A stretch of 64,000 nucleotides of DNA from Pseudomonadota bacterium (GCA_021848325.1 JAJZUU010000001.1:1-64000), one strand, 5' to 3'. Positions 11,734 to 23,116 are shown, numbered from the stretch's first letter. Made by a program: numbers and translations. The notes: a model not told the origin generated them from the sequence alone.

Positions 11734-12900
11734 TCACTTGAACAGGAGCCGGATGCTGTCCCAGGCACGGCCGAAGATATTGCCCACACCCACATTTTGC
11801 AGCGACTGCAGCGCGTATTCCGCAAAGGGCTTGCCGTCCAGGGTCAGCCGGAGGGTGCCCACCTTCTGGCCGGCATTCACCGGGGCCAGCAGGGGCTGAG
11901 TGCTGGTCATGCTCACCCTGAGCCGCTGGTATTGTCCCTTGGGCAATGCGATATAGATGTCCCGATCGAAGCCGGCCCGCAGGCGGTTCTCGCTACCCTT
12001 CCACACCGGCAGGGTGGCCACGGTCTGGTCTTTCTTGTACAGGCGGACGGTATCGAAGAACTGGAATCCCCAATTGAGCAGCCTTTGGCTTTCCATCGCC
12101 CGGGCACTGTCCGTGTCCGTCCCCAGCACCACCGATATCAGGCGCCGGCCGCCCCGCTTGGCCGACGACACCAGGCAGTAGCCGGCGGCATCGGTGTGGC
12201 CGGTCTTGAGGCCGTCCACATAGGGGTCCTGCCACAGCAGCCGGTCCCGGTTGGGCTGGTTGATGTTGTTGTATTTGTATTCCTTCACCGAGAAGACCGG
12301 ATAATACTCGGGGAAATCGTGAATCAATGCGGACGTCAGCAGGGCCAGGTCGTGGGCCGTGGAGTAATGCTGCGGATGGGGCAGCCCGGTGGCGTCGGCG
12401 AAGTGGGTATTTTTCATGCCCAGACGCTGCGCCTCCTGGTTCATCATCTGCACGAAGCCCTCTTCGCTGCCGGCGATGCCTTCCGCCAGGGCGACCGTGG
12501 CATCGTTGCCCGATTGCACGATCATGCCGTGAATCAACTGGTCCACGGTGACCGGCTTGTTGGGCTCGATGAACATGCGCGACCCCCCGGTGCGCCAGGC
12601 CTTTTCCGACACCGGCAGGGTCTGGGACAGATGCAGTTTGCCCTGTTTCAATGCCGTGAAGGTGAGATACGTGGTCATCAACTTGGTCAGGGAGGCCGGC
12701 TCTTCCCGTTGGTCGGCGTTCTTCTGGGCCAATATCTGGCCGCTCTGGAAATCCTCCAGAATGTAGGCCTTGGCCGCGAGTTCGGGTGCCGACGGAACGG
12801 GCAGATCCGGCTGCGGGGGGGCGGCCAGGGCAAGGGTGCTGGCAAGGGCGAGGAGGGCGGCGATTAGTGGCTTCATGGCTTTCTGCGGCAAAAGGATCAT
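11734..12900 (-). CDS. dacC: D-alanyl-D-alanine carboxypeptidase (PBP5/6 family)
   Basis: Periplasmic serine peptidase that trims the terminal D-Ala from peptidoglycan pentapeptides. It has an N-terminal signal peptide (residues 1-26), then the three active-site motifs: SLTK (Ser70-Lys73), SGN (130-132) and LKTGHTD. A C-terminal beta-domain follows and ends in an amphipathic membrane-anchoring helix (NIFGRAWDSIRLLFK). The ATG at 12900 has an excellent GGAGG ribosome site, so it is preferred over the internal Met. It forms an operon with dat, and rlpA lies just upstream. The dacA and dacC paralogues cannot be told apart here. Confidence 0.95.
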   Translation of the reverse strand: MILLPQKAMKPLIAALLALASTLALAAPPQPDLPVPSAPELAAKAYILEDFQSGQILAQKNADQREEPASLTKLMTTYLTFTALKQGKLHLSQTLPVSEKAWRTGGSRMFIEPNKPVTVDQLIHGMIVQSGNDATVALAEGIAGSEEGFVQMMNQEAQRLGMKNTHFADATGLPHPQHYSTAHDLALLTSALIHDFPEYYPVFSVKEYKYNNINQPNRDRLLWQDPYVDGLKTGHTDAAGYCLVSSAKRGGRRLISVVLGTDTDSARAMESQRLLNWGFQFFDTVRLYKKDQTVATLPVWKGSENRLRAGFDRDIYIALPKGQYQRLRVSMTSTQPLLAPVNAGQKVGTLRLTLDGKPFAEYALQSLQNVGVGNIFGRAWDSIRLLFK

Positions 12901-12949
12901 TATAAACCTCCGTGAGGGGGAGTTCCAAACCGGGCGGATGGACGGCTGT

Positions 12950-13897
12950 TCAACGCACCACCACCAGGGGCGCGATGTCCACCGTCTGCTTCACCCTGGC
13001 GGCGACCTCCCCCGCTTCGGAGCGGCTGCCGTAAGGGCCCAGATTCACGCGAAACAGCCCGTCCCCGGACAGGATATGGAGCACCTCGCCCAGGGTGCCC
13101 AGTTGCTGCTTCATGCGGCTGCTGAAGTCCTCCGCGTTTTGCCGCACGCTGAACGCGGCCAACTGCAGGTAGACGCCGGCCGCATCCGCGGGGGGCGCGG
13201 TGTTTTCCCGTTCCGCCTGAAGCGTCGGCGGGGCGGGTTCTTCGCTGTGCGTGGGATCGATTGCGTCCACCTCCACCAGGGCGCTGCCGTCCTGCAGGAT
13301 ACCCAGCTTATAGGCGGCGGTATAGGACAGGTCGATCAGCCGGTTGCTGAGAAACGGCCCGCGGTCGTTAATGCGCACCACCACCGACTTGTGGTTGCCG
13401 AGGTTGGTCACGCGGGCGTAGCTGGGGATCGGCAGGGTGGCGTGGGCCGCGGTCATGGCGTACATGTCGTAAACCTCCCCGGAGGAGGTTTTCAGGCCGT
13501 TGAACTTGCGCCCATACCAGGAGGCGATTCCCTGCTCCCGGTACGGCCGGAAACTGGTAGCCGGCACGTACTCCTGGCCGAAAACTACGTAGGGACGGTT
13601 GGCGGCTCCATTGAGGGGCTCGGCCTTCGGCACTGCGTCGGGGATCTGATCCAGGTCGGGCGGAGGATTGTCGCCGGGGCCGTCATCCTGGTAATAGCCG
13701 CCTTTTCCCGTCCGGTTCGCGGGCGGGGGCGACGCGGCCTTTTGTGCGCCGGTGATCGGTCCCCGCTGCTGCGGCACGGTGGAGCAAGCGGAGAGATCGA
13801 GTAGCGCTGCGCCAAAGGCCAGGCACAACAGGGTGCGCGCGGACAAGCGGCGCGGCCCTGCCATCCGCGACCATACGTAACGGGCGTCACCTCTCAT
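12950..13897 (-). CDS. rlpA: RlpA, septal-ring lytic transglycosylase-like lipoprotein
   Basis: A 315-residue lipoprotein that acts on denuded (peptide-free) glycan strands. The signal peptide ends in a lipobox-like LLDLSAC at about residue 38. A double-psi beta-barrel follows (QGIASWYGRKFNGLKTSSG...VVVRINDRGPF, including the catalytic Asp region), and the C-terminal 75 residues are a SPOR peptidoglycan-binding domain (VYLQLAAFSVRQNAEDF to the end). It starts 10 bases after the rodA stop in the elongasome operon. Its usual partners, RodA and PBP2, are directly upstream. Confidence 0.94.
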   Translation of the reverse strand: MRGDARYVWSRMAGPRRLSARTLLCLAFGAALLDLSACSTVPQQRGPITGAQKAASPPPANRTGKGGYYQDDGPGDNPPPDLDQIPDAVPKAEPLNGAANRPYVVFGQEYVPATSFRPYREQGIASWYGRKFNGLKTSSGEVYDMYAMTAAHATLPIPSYARVTNLGNHKSVVVRINDRGPFLSNRLIDLSYTAAYKLGILQDGSALVEVDAIDPTHSEEPAPPTLQAERENTAPPADAAGVYLQLAAFSVRQNAEDFSSRMKQQLGTLGEVLHILSGDGLFRVNLGPYGSRSEAGEVAARVKQTVDIAPLVVVR

Positions 13898-13907
13898 GTC
13901 GGTCCAC

Positions 13908-15002
13908 TCAGGTCTTCACCAGCTTCTTGTGGGTCTGGATGCTCATCAAAATACCAAATCCCAACAGCACTGTCACCATGGACGTCCCGCCGTAGCTGAC
14001 CAGGGGCAGGGGCACCCCGACCACCGGCAGGATGCCCGCCACCATCCCCATGTTGACGAAGGCGTAGGTGAAAAAAGTGAAAGTGATGCTGCCCGCCAGC
14101 AGCCGGGAGGCCAGGGTGGGGGCATTGGCGGCGATGGCCAGGCCGCGCGCGGTGATCACCAGGAACAGGGTGAGCAACAGCAGCCCCCCCACCAGACCGA
14201 ATTCCTCGCCGAACACGGCGAAAATGAAATCCGTGGCGCTTTCCGGCAAAAAATCCAGGTGTGCCTGGGTGCCCTTCAGCCAGCCCTTGCCGAAGATGCC
14301 CCCCGACCCGATGGCGATGGTGGACTGGATGGTGTGATACCCCGCCCCCAGCGGGTCTAGCGAAGGGTTGAGCAGGGTCAGGATGCGCTGCCTCTGGTAG
14401 TCGTGCAGCAATGACCAGAGCAGGGGCATGCTGGCGGCGAACAGCGCCAGCAGCCCCACCATGACGCGCCAGGGCAACCCAGCCAGGAACAGGACGTAGA
14501 AACCGGAAGCGATGATCAGCAGTGCGGTGCCGAGGTCCGGTTGCCTGGCGATCAGGCCCACCGGCACCAGGAACAGGCAGGCGGCAATACCGTAGTGTTT
14601 GAGGCGAAGCACCGCCTGGTAGCGGTCGAAGTACCAGGCCAGCATCAGCGGTATGGCGATCTTCATCAGTTCCGAAGGCTGAATGCGGGTGACCCCAAGA
14701 TGCAGCCAACGGCGGGCGCCGTGGCTGACCTCGCCGAACAGCGCCACTGCCACGAGCAGCCCCAGGCCCAGGACGTAGGTGGGCAGCGCCAGCCGGATCA
14801 GGTGCTGCGGCGGTACGTTGGCCACGGCCCACATCACCGCAAGGGCCACCAGCATGTTGAGCGCCTGGCTCGCCACCTTGTCGACGTTCTGTCCCGAAGC
14901 GCTGTACAGCACCACCAGCCCGACCGCCATGAGCGTGATCAGGGCCGCGAGCAGGAAGCCGTCCAGATGCGCGCCGAAGCCTTTCAACAGGCGTCTAATC
15001 AT
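13908..15002 (-). CDS. rodA: RodA, SEDS peptidoglycan glycosyltransferase
   Basis: A multispanning inner-membrane protein of 364 residues that polymerises glycan strands during lateral wall growth, working with PBP2. About ten hydrophobic helices are visible. SEDS signatures include RWLHLGVTRIQPSELMK with the adjacent aspartate region, the large loop before FAVFGEEFGLVGG, and the C-terminal LPLVSYGGTSM. Its start overlaps the mrdA stop by eight bases, indicating translational coupling of the polymerase with its transpeptidase. Confidence 0.96.
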   Translation of the reverse strand: MIRRLLKGFGAHLDGFLLAALITLMAVGLVVLYSASGQNVDKVASQALNMLVALAVMWAVANVPPQHLIRLALPTYVLGLGLLVAVALFGEVSHGARRWLHLGVTRIQPSELMKIAIPLMLAWYFDRYQAVLRLKHYGIAACLFLVPVGLIARQPDLGTALLIIASGFYVLFLAGLPWRVMVGLLALFAASMPLLWSLLHDYQRQRILTLLNPSLDPLGAGYHTIQSTIAIGSGGIFGKGWLKGTQAHLDFLPESATDFIFAVFGEEFGLVGGLLLLTLFLVITARGLAIAANAPTLASRLLAGSITFTFFTYAFVNMGMVAGILPVVGVPLPLVSYGGTSMVTVLLGFGILMSIQTHKKLVKT

Positions 15003-16899
15003 GGGGACCCCCCTCTTCGTGCGTCGCCGGCACGGCCTTGTCCTGGGGCAATTTGCCGAGCAGGTAGTAATCCATCACCTTGCGCGCGATCGGCGCGGCA
15101 GTGGAGCCTCCATGGCTGCCATGTTCCACCACCACCGCAACCGCGATTTTCGGGTCTTCGGCCGGGGCATAGGCGATATACAGGGCATGGTCGCGCAGCC
15201 TTTCCGCCACGCGGCTGGCCACGTATTTTTCGTTCTGCTTGATGCCGAATACCTGGGCGGTTCCCGTCTTCCCGGCCACCGTGTACGGAACACCGGCCCA
15301 GGCCACCACGGCGGTGCCTCCGGGTCGGTTGACATCGATCATGGCATCCTTCACCAGGGCCAGGTCTTCGGGTTTCAGGGAAAGATCGGCGCTCCGATGC
15401 AGTGCCACGTTATGCACCAGATCGGTCCTGCTATCCTGGATCGCCCGTACCAGGTGGGGCGTGTAGGTCACGCCACCGCCGGCAAGTATGGCAGTGGCAT
15501 AGGCCAGCTGCAGGGGCGTGGTCAGGGTATATCCCTGCCCGATCCCGGTGATGACCGTCTCCCCCGGATACCACCGCTGCTTGAAGCGCCGCCACTTCCA
15601 TTTCTGGGACGGCACCAGACCGGCCAGTTCCCCCTCGATGTCGATGCCGGTCTTGCGCCCGAAGTCGAATTTGCTCATGAAGCGGTGGATGTTGTCTATC
15701 CCCAGATCGTTGGCCACGCCGTAGAAATAGGTGTCGCAGGAGACCACGATCGCCTTGTGCAAGTCCACGGTACCGTGTCCGCCCGGCTTCCAGTCGCGGT
15801 AGCGGTGGCTGCTGCCCGGGAGCATGTAGTATCCGGGGTCGTGGATCGCGCTGGTGGCGGTGCGCTTGTGCAAGGCGAGGGCGGCCAGCGCCATGAACGG
15901 CTTGAACGTGGAGCCCGGAGGATACAACCCGCGCAACGCCCGATCGGTAAGGGGGTGGTCCGGGGAGTCGTTGAGGGCCTCCCAGTTGGCCGAGTCGATC
16001 CCGTCCACGAACAGATTGGGGTCGAACGCCGGCTCGCTGACAAAGGCCAACACATCGCCGTTCCTCGGGTCGATCGCCACCAGCGCGCCGTGATAGTCGC
16101 CGAAGGCCTTCTCCGCTATCTCCTGGAGCCGGATGTCCAGCCCCAGGAAAAGGTTGCTTCCGGAGATCGGCGGGGTGCGGCTCAAGGTCCTGACCGCCCG
16201 CCCGCTGGCGTCGGTTTCCACCTGCTCGAAGCCGGTCACTCCGTGCAGTTCCTTTTCATAGCTCTGCTCGACACCGGTCTTGCCGATGTGGTCGCCGCCG
16301 CGATAATTGGAGATCTCCCCGCTTTCTTCCAGCCGCCCCAGATCGCTGTCGTTGATGCGGCCGATATAGCCGATGGCGTGGGACGCGGTTTCCCCGAAGG
16401 GATACTGGCGAAACAGCCGCGCCTTGATTTCCACCCCGGGGAAGCGGTAATGGTTGGCCGCGAAGCGCGCCACCTCGTATTCGTTCAGCCGGGCGCGGAT
16501 CGGAATGCTCTCGAAAGTGTGGCTTTCATCCAGCAGCTTCTTGAAGCTCTTGCGATCCTTGGGGGTAATCTCCACCAGCTTGGAAAGTTCGTCGATGGTG
16601 GCCTCCAGATCGGGCACCTTGCTCGGGGTGATCTCCAGGGTGTAGGCGGAATAATTGCGGGCCAGCACCACGCCGTTGCGGTCCAGGATCAGCCCGCGAT
16701 TGGGGACGATGGGAACGATGGTGATGCGGTTGTTTTCCGCCAGGGTCCGGTAATGTTCGTGCTGCATCACCTGCACGTAGAAAAAGCGGCCGCCGAGGAT
16801 CAAGAACAGCAGGAAGACGAATACGGCACCCACCACCAAACGCACCTTGAAACGGTGCAACTCGGTTTGGTGGTCCTTGAGTTCGGTGGGTAGCGTCAT
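14995..16899 (-). CDS. mrdA: PBP2, elongation-specific transpeptidase
   Basis: A 634-residue class B penicillin-binding protein that cross-links peptidoglycan with RodA. It has one N-terminal membrane helix (LVVGAVFVFLLFLILGG), a pedestal/dimerisation domain, and the transpeptidase domain with STFK (in PPGSTFKPFM), SCD (VSCDTYFYG) and KTG (VAGKTGTAQ). The length fits the family. It lies between mreD and rodA as in many proteobacteria. Confidence 0.97.
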   Translation of the reverse strand: MTLPTELKDHQTELHRFKVRLVVGAVFVFLLFLILGGRFFYVQVMQHEHYRTLAENNRITIVPIVPNRGLILDRNGVVLARNYSAYTLEITPSKVPDLEATIDELSKLVEITPKDRKSFKKLLDESHTFESIPIRARLNEYEVARFAANHYRFPGVEIKARLFRQYPFGETASHAIGYIGRINDSDLGRLEESGEISNYRGGDHIGKTGVEQSYEKELHGVTGFEQVETDASGRAVRTLSRTPPISGSNLFLGLDIRLQEIAEKAFGDYHGALVAIDPRNGDVLAFVSEPAFDPNLFVDGIDSANWEALNDSPDHPLTDRALRGLYPPGSTFKPFMALAALALHKRTATSAIHDPGYYMLPGSSHRYRDWKPGGHGTVDLHKAIVVSCDTYFYGVANDLGIDNIHRFMSKFDFGRKTGIDIEGELAGLVPSQKWKWRRFKQRWYPGETVITGIGQGYTLTTPLQLAYATAILAGGGVTYTPHLVRAIQDSRTDLVHNVALHRSADLSLKPEDLALVKDAMIDVNRPGGTAVVAWAGVPYTVAGKTGTAQVFGIKQNEKYVASRVAERLRDHALYIAYAPAEDPKIAVAVVVEHGSHGGSTAAPIARKVMDYYLLGKLPQDKAVPATHEEGGPHD

Positions 16900-16931
16900 G
16901 CAGTCTGGTTCAAGGGCTGGTCAGGTCCGGC

Positions 16932-17462
16932 CTACGGCGAAACCTTGCTCTCGGGGCTGGTTTTCTTGCGTTGTGCAAGCTGCAGAAGGAAGGACAGCGG
17001 CGCCCACAGCAGCGTTCCCGTCAGTGCGGCCAGGAAATAACTCCAGCCGATGAAGGAGGCGCCCGCCGCAAGGTGGAGCAGAAGCAGCGTGCCCTGCAGC
17101 AACAACAGCAGCAGCACGATGTGAAGCGCCTGCTGCCACAGGGTGAACATCAGTATGCGCCGGCGCAGCGCGAGCGCGAGATAGGTGACCAGCACGTAGG
17201 CCAAGGCATGCTCGCCGAGCAGCGTACCGTCGGCTACGTCCATTATTACCCCCATTACCCAGGCGGTGCCGATGCCCAGTCTGGCGGGCTGGTTGACGCA
17301 CCAGTAAAGGAGCAGCAGGGCCACGAAATCCGGTCTCAGAAGCAGCAGGAACCCCTGCCACGGCAGCAGGTTGAGCATCAACCCCCCAATCAGACTCAGG
17401 GCGATGAGCTTGCGGCTGGGCGGCAACAGGATTTCCTGCGTCCTTGGGTTTCGCGGCTGCAA
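16932..17462 (-). CDS. mreD: MreD, rod-shape membrane protein
   Basis: Small integral membrane protein (176 residues) of the Rod complex, needed for MreC/MreB function. Five to six hydrophobic helices are visible, with the typical GTAWVMGVIMDVADGTLLGEHAL segment (read in pieces). I choose a TTG start at 17462, one base after the mreC stop, because the longer frame from 17588 would run through the mreC end and adds 42 residues without family character. The first residues then read MQPRNPRTQEILLPP, as in homologues. Confidence 0.9.
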   Translation of the reverse strand: MQPRNPRTQEILLPPSRKLIALSLIGGLMLNLLPWQGFLLLLRPDFVALLLLYWCVNQPARLGIGTAWVMGVIMDVADGTLLGEHALAYVLVTYLALALRRRILMFTLWQQALHIVLLLLLLQGTLLLLHLAAGASFIGWSYFLAALTGTLLWAPLSFLLQLAQRKKTSPESKVSP

Positions 17463-17463
17463 A

Positions 17464-18363
17464 TTAGTTCCCCTTCCCGGTCCGTTTTGCGCGACGAGGG
17501 GGGGGTGAGGCGCGCGGCTCCGCCGGAGGCCGCTTCTGGAAATCGCCGGACAGGATAAGCACCTGCCGGTGGCGGCCAACCCCCGCACTCGGGATGCATG
17601 TGATCTTGGCGAAGGGATAGGCGGCGTTGCGCTCGATCCGGGTCACCACCCCCACCGGAAGCCCCGCCGGATAGGTTCCGTCGATCCCCGAGGTCACCAG
17701 CACATCGCCGTTCTGGACATCGGCGTTGACCGGCATGAAGGGCAAATCCAGGGTGCCGTCCTGGCCGGAGCCTGCCACGATGGCCCGCAATCCGTTGCGT
17801 ACGATCTCCACCGGAACGTTCTGCGCCTTGTCGGTGACCAGGGTGACCTCGCTGGAGAGGGGGTAGACGCGAGTCACCTGCCCGATGAGCCCGACATCAT
17901 CTATGACCGGGCTGCCGGCCTTGATGTTCTGGAGGGAGCCCTTGTCCACCACGATCCCGCGGACGAAGGGATTGCGCCCGCTGTGAAGGATCTCCGCCAT
18001 CACGGCGTGCTCGCCGAAACGCCGTTGCGCATTGAGCAATTGGCGCAGGTGGTCGTTTTCCGACTGCAGCGCGCGGAAACGCTGCAACTGGGCGGCATCG
18101 AGAAGCCGCTGCTCCTTGAGGCGCAAGTTCTCGCTTTGCAGCAGGGTCTGGGTGACAAAAAAGCCGCCGACCTGTTCGAACAGGTCTCGCGGGCTGTTGG
18201 CGACGCGCTGCAGGGGGTAGATCGCCAGGGACAGGGATTGGCGGATGACATTGAGGTAACCGTAGTGGGCATCGGCCACCAGCATGGCGAGGGAAAGGCA
18301 AACGAAGAAGGTTAGGCGCGCCAGCGGACTGGGGCCGCGCTTGAAAAACGGTGGTGATTCCAT
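17464..18363 (-). CDS. mreC: MreC, periplasmic rod-shape scaffold
   Basis: Bitopic protein of 299 residues. One N-terminal helix (LTFFVCLSLAMLVADAHYG) is followed by a coiled coil (residues about 60-110, LLQSENLRLKEQRLLDAAQL and on) and two beta-domains ending in a Pro/Arg-rich tail. It links cytoplasmic MreB filaments to the wall synthases RodA-PBP2. It lies 153 bases downstream of mreB and is coupled to mreD. Confidence 0.96.
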   Translation of the reverse strand: MESPPFFKRGPSPLARLTFFVCLSLAMLVADAHYGYLNVIRQSLSLAIYPLQRVANSPRDLFEQVGGFFVTQTLLQSENLRLKEQRLLDAAQLQRFRALQSENDHLRQLLNAQRRFGEHAVMAEILHSGRNPFVRGIVVDKGSLQNIKAGSPVIDDVGLIGQVTRVYPLSSEVTLVTDKAQNVPVEIVRNGLRAIVAGSGQDGTLDLPFMPVNADVQNGDVLVTSGIDGTYPAGLPVGVVTRIERNAAYPFAKITCIPSAGVGRHRQVLILSGDFQKRPPAEPRASPPPRRAKRTGKGN

Positions 18364-18516
18364 TGGGTTTGAGTTCTGGGATCTGGGGTTTCGGACACCG
18401 TAGCCGCCCGCCGCCGCGCGTCCGAAGAGCTAGAGTGCAGACCGTTCGGCGGGTAGTGACCCAGGCGATGACGCCCAAGTCAACGCGCCGCCCGGCCGCG
18501 GGCGGGCCAACTCAAA

Positions 18517-19614
<1,098 letters not shown>

Positions 19615-19653
19615 CTATTGCGCTTACAGGTTTAAAGGCCGCGGGAAAAATTT

Positions 19654-19941
19654 ATGTCGCTCACTCTGGAAGACGTCAGGCGCATCGCGCACCTGGCCCG
19701 TATCGCCGTGGACGAGAACGAGGCCGCGGATTATCTCCGCCAGCTTTCCGGCATCTTCAGCCTGATCGAGGAAATGCAGTCGGTGGACACCACGGGGATC
19801 GAGCCCATGTCCCATGCCCAGGACGTCTGGCTGCGGCTGCGGGAAGACGAGGTCACCGAACCCGATCGGCACGAGTCTTTCCAATCCGTCGCCCCGCAGG
19901 TGGAAGCCGGATTGTACCTGGTTCCCAAGGTGATGGAGTGA
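19654..19941 (+). CDS. gatC: Aspartyl/glutamyl-tRNA amidotransferase subunit C
   Basis: The 95-residue GatC subunit, a chaperone-like belt that stabilises GatA on GatB in the GatCAB enzyme. The sequence [19 protein letters not shown] and the central [11 protein letters not shown] match the family, as does the C-terminal [13 protein letters not shown]. It is the first gene of gatCAB, divergent from mreB. Confidence 0.95.
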   Translation: MSLTLEDVRRIAHLARIAVDENEAADYLRQLSGIFSLIEEMQSVDTTGIEPMSHAQDVWLRLREDEVTEPDRHESFQSVAPQVEAGLYLVPKVME

Positions 19942-20007
19942 CAGAAATGCGTCTGCCGCTTCGCGCCGGTTACCCATTGCTCGTTACCCTTGAGAAACGG
20001 GAACAGA

Positions 20008-21474
20008 ATGCTTAATTCCAGCCTCAAAGAGCTGGCGGCCATGCTCGCCGGCAAACAGATTTCCAGCGTCGAGCTGGCCGGAGAGTTCCTGCGCCGCATC
20101 AAGGCGCTCAATCCCGTCTACAACGCCTTCGTCACCCTGGCCGAAGAGGAAACCCTGAAACAGGCGCAGGCGGCTGACGAGATGATCGCCGCCGGCCGGG
20201 GGCAGCCCCTGACCGGCGTTCCCGTCGCCCACAAGGACATTTTTTGCGCCAACGGCTGGCGCACCACCGCCGGCTCCAGGATGCTGGGCAATTTCGTGGC
20301 CCCGTACGACGCCCACGTGATCGAGCGTTTTCGCCAGGCCGGCACGGTCAACCTGGGAAAGACCAACATGGACGAGTTCGCCATGGGCTCCTCCAACGAA
20401 AACTCCCATTTCGGTCCGGTGAAGAACCCGTGGGATGTCCGGGCGGTACCCGGGGGCAGCTCCGGCGGATCGGCCTGCGCGGTGGCGGCGCGCATGGCCC
20501 CGGCGGCCACCGGGACCGATACCGGCGGCTCGATCCGGCAGCCGGCGGCGCTGACCGGCATCTCGGGCATCAAGCCCACCTACGGGCTGGTGTCCCGCTA
20601 CGGCATGGTCGCCTTCGCCTCCAGCCTGGACCAGGGCGGTCCCATGGCCAAAAGCGCCGAGGACCTGTCGCTGCTGCTGAACGTGATGGTGGGCTTCGAC
20701 CCCCGGGATTCCACCAGCCTGCAGCGGGAGGCCGAGGACTACGGCCGCGACCTGGAGCGGCCGCTGGCCGGGCTCAGGATCGGCCTGCCCCGGGAATATT
20801 TCGCGGCGGGCCTGAGTACCGACGTGGAGCGCGCGGTGCAGGCGGCCATCGGCGAGTACCGCAGGCTGGGGGCGCAGACCGTGGAGGTCACCCTGCCCAA
20901 TACCCGGCTTTCGATCCCGGTCTACTACGTACTGGCCCCGGCCGAGGCCTCCAGCAACCTGTCCCGCTACGACGGGGTACGCTACGGCTATCGGGCGCCG
21001 GAGTACCGGGACCTGGCGGACATGTACCAGAAGAGCCGGGCCCAGGGCTTCGGGCCCGAGGTGAAGCGGCGCATCATGATCGGTACCTATGTGCTGTCCC
21101 ACGGCTACTACGACGCCTACTACCTGCAGGCGCAGAAACTGCGCCGCCTGATCGCGCGGGATTTTTCCGAGGCGTTCAAGCATTGCGACGTGATCATGGG
21201 GCCCACCTCCCCCACCACCGCCTTCAATCTGGGGGAAAAAAGCAGCGATCCGGTGCAGATGTACCTTTCGGACATATACACCATCGCGGTGAATCTGGCG
21301 GGGTTGCCGGGCATGTCGATCCCGGCGGGCGTGGGCGACGACGGACGCCCGGTGGGACTGCAGATCATCGGCAACTATTTTTCCGAGGCGAAAATGCTCA
21401 ATGTCGCCCATCGATATCAACAGGCCACCGATTGGCATGCGCGCATGCCGGAAGGCGCGAAGGCCGGCGGCTAA
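20008..21474 (+). CDS. gatA: Aspartyl/glutamyl-tRNA amidotransferase subunit A
   Basis: Amidase subunit (488 residues) that releases ammonia from glutamine for amidation of Glu-tRNA(Gln) or Asp-tRNA(Asn). The Ser-cisSer-Lys triad is present: Lys in PVAHKDIF, Ser in [14 protein letters not shown] and Ser in [11 protein letters not shown] choose ATG 20008 (MLNSSLKEL); the track of the frame back to 19990 uses a TTG. It lies 66 bases after gatC and 43 bases before gatB. Its presence implies that at least one of GlnRS or AsnRS is bypassed in this organism. Confidence 0.97.
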   Translation: MLNSSLKELAAMLAGKQISSVELAGEFLRRIKALNPVYNAFVTLAEEETLKQAQAADEMIAAGRGQPLTGVPVAHKDIFCANGWRTTAGSRMLGNFVAPYDAHVIERFRQAGTVNLGKTNMDEFAMGSSNENSHFGPVKNPWDVRAVPGGSSGGSACAVAARMAPAATGTDTGGSIRQPAALTGISGIKPTYGLVSRYGMVAFASSLDQGGPMAKSAEDLSLLLNVMVGFDPRDSTSLQREAEDYGRDLERPLAGLRIGLPREYFAAGLSTDVERAVQAAIGEYRRLGAQTVEVTLPNTRLSIPVYYVLAPAEASSNLSRYDGVRYGYRAPEYRDLADMYQKSRAQGFGPEVKRRIMIGTYVLSHGYYDAYYLQAQKLRRLIARDFSEAFKHCDVIMGPTSPTTAFNLGEKSSDPVQMYLSDIYTIAVNLAGLPGMSIPAGVGDDGRPVGLQIIGNYFSEAKMLNVAHRYQQATDWHARMPEGAKAGG

Positions 21475-21517
21475 GCCGGCGGCGGCTCGCATCTGGTACA
21501 GGAAGGGGTTCCAAAAC

Positions 21518-22951
21518 ATGCAATGGGAAGTCGTTGTCGGCCTGGAAGTGCACGCGCAACTGTCCACTCGGTCGAAAATGTTTTCCGCCGCGTCCACCGC
21601 TTACGGCGCGGCGCCCAACACCCAGGCCTGCGCCGTGGATATCGCCCTGCCCGGAGTGCTGCCGGTGGCCAACCGCGGCGCGGTGGAACGGGCGATCAAG
21701 TTCGGTTTGGCGGTAGGCGGGGCCATCAACCGGCGCTCCGTGTTCGCCCGCAAGAACTACTTCTATCCCGATCTGCCCAAGGGCTACCAGATCAGCCAGT
21801 ACGAGATCCCGGTGGTGTCCCGGGGCAGCGTGGTGATCCAGGTGGGCGAGCGGGAAAAGACTATCCGGCTTACCCGCGCCCACCTTGAGGAGGACGCCGG
21901 CAAGTCCCTGCACGAGGATTTCCACGGCATGACCGGCATCGACCTGAACCGCGCCGGCACCCCCTTGCTGGAGATCGTTTCCGAACCCGAGATGCGGGGG
22001 TCCGCGGAAGCGGTAGCCTATGCCAAGGCGCTGCATTCCCTGGTACGCTACCTGGACATCTGCGACGGCAACATGCAGGAAGGCTCGTTCCGCTGCGACG
22101 CCAACGTCTCCGTGCGGCCGCTGGGCTCCGACCAACTGGGCACCCGGTGCGAGATCAAGAACCTCAATTCGTTCCGCTTCCTGGAGCGCGCCATCGAGTT
22201 CGAGGCGGCGCGGCAGATCGCCGTCCTGGAGGACGGCGGGGTGATCCGCCAGGAAACCCGGCTGTACGATTCCGATAAAGACGAAACCCGTTCCATGCGT
22301 TCCAAGGAGGAGGCCCACGACTACCGCTATTTCCCCGACCCGGACCTGTTGCCGCTGCAGATATCCGATGCCTGGGTGGCGGAGGTTTACGCCACCCTGC
22401 CGGAACTGCCGCAGGCCAAGCGGGAGCGCTTCGTGGCCGAGTTCGGCCTGTCCGCCTACGATGCCGGCGTCCTCACCGCGTCCAGGGAAATGGCGGACTA
22501 CTTCGAAGCGGTGGTCAAGGCGCTGGGGGGCGAGCCCAAACTGTGCGCCAACTGGGTGATGGGCGACTTGAGCGGGATACTCAACAAAGAAGGGCTCGCC
22601 ATCGGCGAAAGCCGCATCGGCAGCGCCCGGCTTGCCGGGTTGCTGCGGCGCATCGTGGACGGCACCATTTCCGGAAAGATCGCCAAGGAGGTGTTCGAGG
22701 CCATGTGGGGGGGCGTAGGCGAAGCGGATGCGATCATCGATGCCAAGGGGCTCAGACAGATCTCCGACGCCTCCGAGATCGAGAACATCCTGGACCAGAT
22801 CATCGCCGCCAATCCGTCGCAAGTGGCCGAATACCGTGCCGGCAAGGACAAGCTGTTCGGTTTCTTCGTCGGCCAGGCCATGAAGGCGACCAAGGGCAAG
22901 GCCAACCCGGCCCAGGTGAACGAGATACTGAAGCGCAAGCTCGCGGGCTAG
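21518..22951 (+). CDS. gatB: Aspartyl/glutamyl-tRNA amidotransferase subunit B
   Basis: tRNA-binding and kinase-like subunit (477 residues) that phosphorylates the misacylated Glu or Asp. Starts at ATG 21518 after an AGGAAGG ribosome site. The signature [12 protein letters not shown], the zinc/metal region near [15 protein letters not shown] and the C-terminal YqeY-like tail domain ending [11 protein letters not shown] are complete, so the TAG at 22949-22951 is the natural stop. That TAG is also part of the CTAG at the left end of mobile-repeat copy 2. Confidence 0.97.
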   Translation: MQWEVVVGLEVHAQLSTRSKMFSAASTAYGAAPNTQACAVDIALPGVLPVANRGAVERAIKFGLAVGGAINRRSVFARKNYFYPDLPKGYQISQYEIPVVSRGSVVIQVGEREKTIRLTRAHLEEDAGKSLHEDFHGMTGIDLNRAGTPLLEIVSEPEMRGSAEAVAYAKALHSLVRYLDICDGNMQEGSFRCDANVSVRPLGSDQLGTRCEIKNLNSFRFLERAIEFEAARQIAVLEDGGVIRQETRLYDSDKDETRSMRSKEEAHDYRYFPDPDLLPLQISDAWVAEVYATLPELPQAKRERFVAEFGLSAYDAGVLTASREMADYFEAVVKALGGEPKLCANWVMGDLSGILNKEGLAIGESRIGSARLAGLLRRIVDGTISGKIAKEVFEAMWGGVGEADAIIDAKGLRQISDASEIENILDQIIAANPSQVAEYRAGKDKLFGFFVGQAMKATKGKANPAQVNEILKRKLAG

Positions 22952-23115
22952 GAGCCTGTCGGACTTGAAGAATCGAAGCGAAAATTCGGCTGGCCGAGGA
23001 CAGATTTTGTCGATTTTGCAGGTCAATAGTCGTTCTATTGACCAAAAAAGCGGCGAAATATGGACCGGTCAGGTGGATTTGCAGCCGATTTCCTTTAAGT
23101 CCGACAGGCTCCTAG
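22948..23115 (+). mobile_element. MITE-like repeat, copy 2 (short form, 168 bp)
   Basis: Same element as at 878-1084 but lacking 39 bp between GAAGCG and AAAATTCGG. Its left CTAG contains the gatB stop codon. Its right CTAG ends two bases before the stop codon of the convergent DUF4124 gene, so the element fills the whole space between two convergent genes without shortening either. The internal 23-bp hairpin is conserved. Confidence 0.9.
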
Positions 23116-23116
23116 G

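Noticed and set aside
11137-12867. Plus-strand open frame opposite dat and dacC
   Set aside because: Same antisense pattern; both opposite-strand genes have full active-site motifs.
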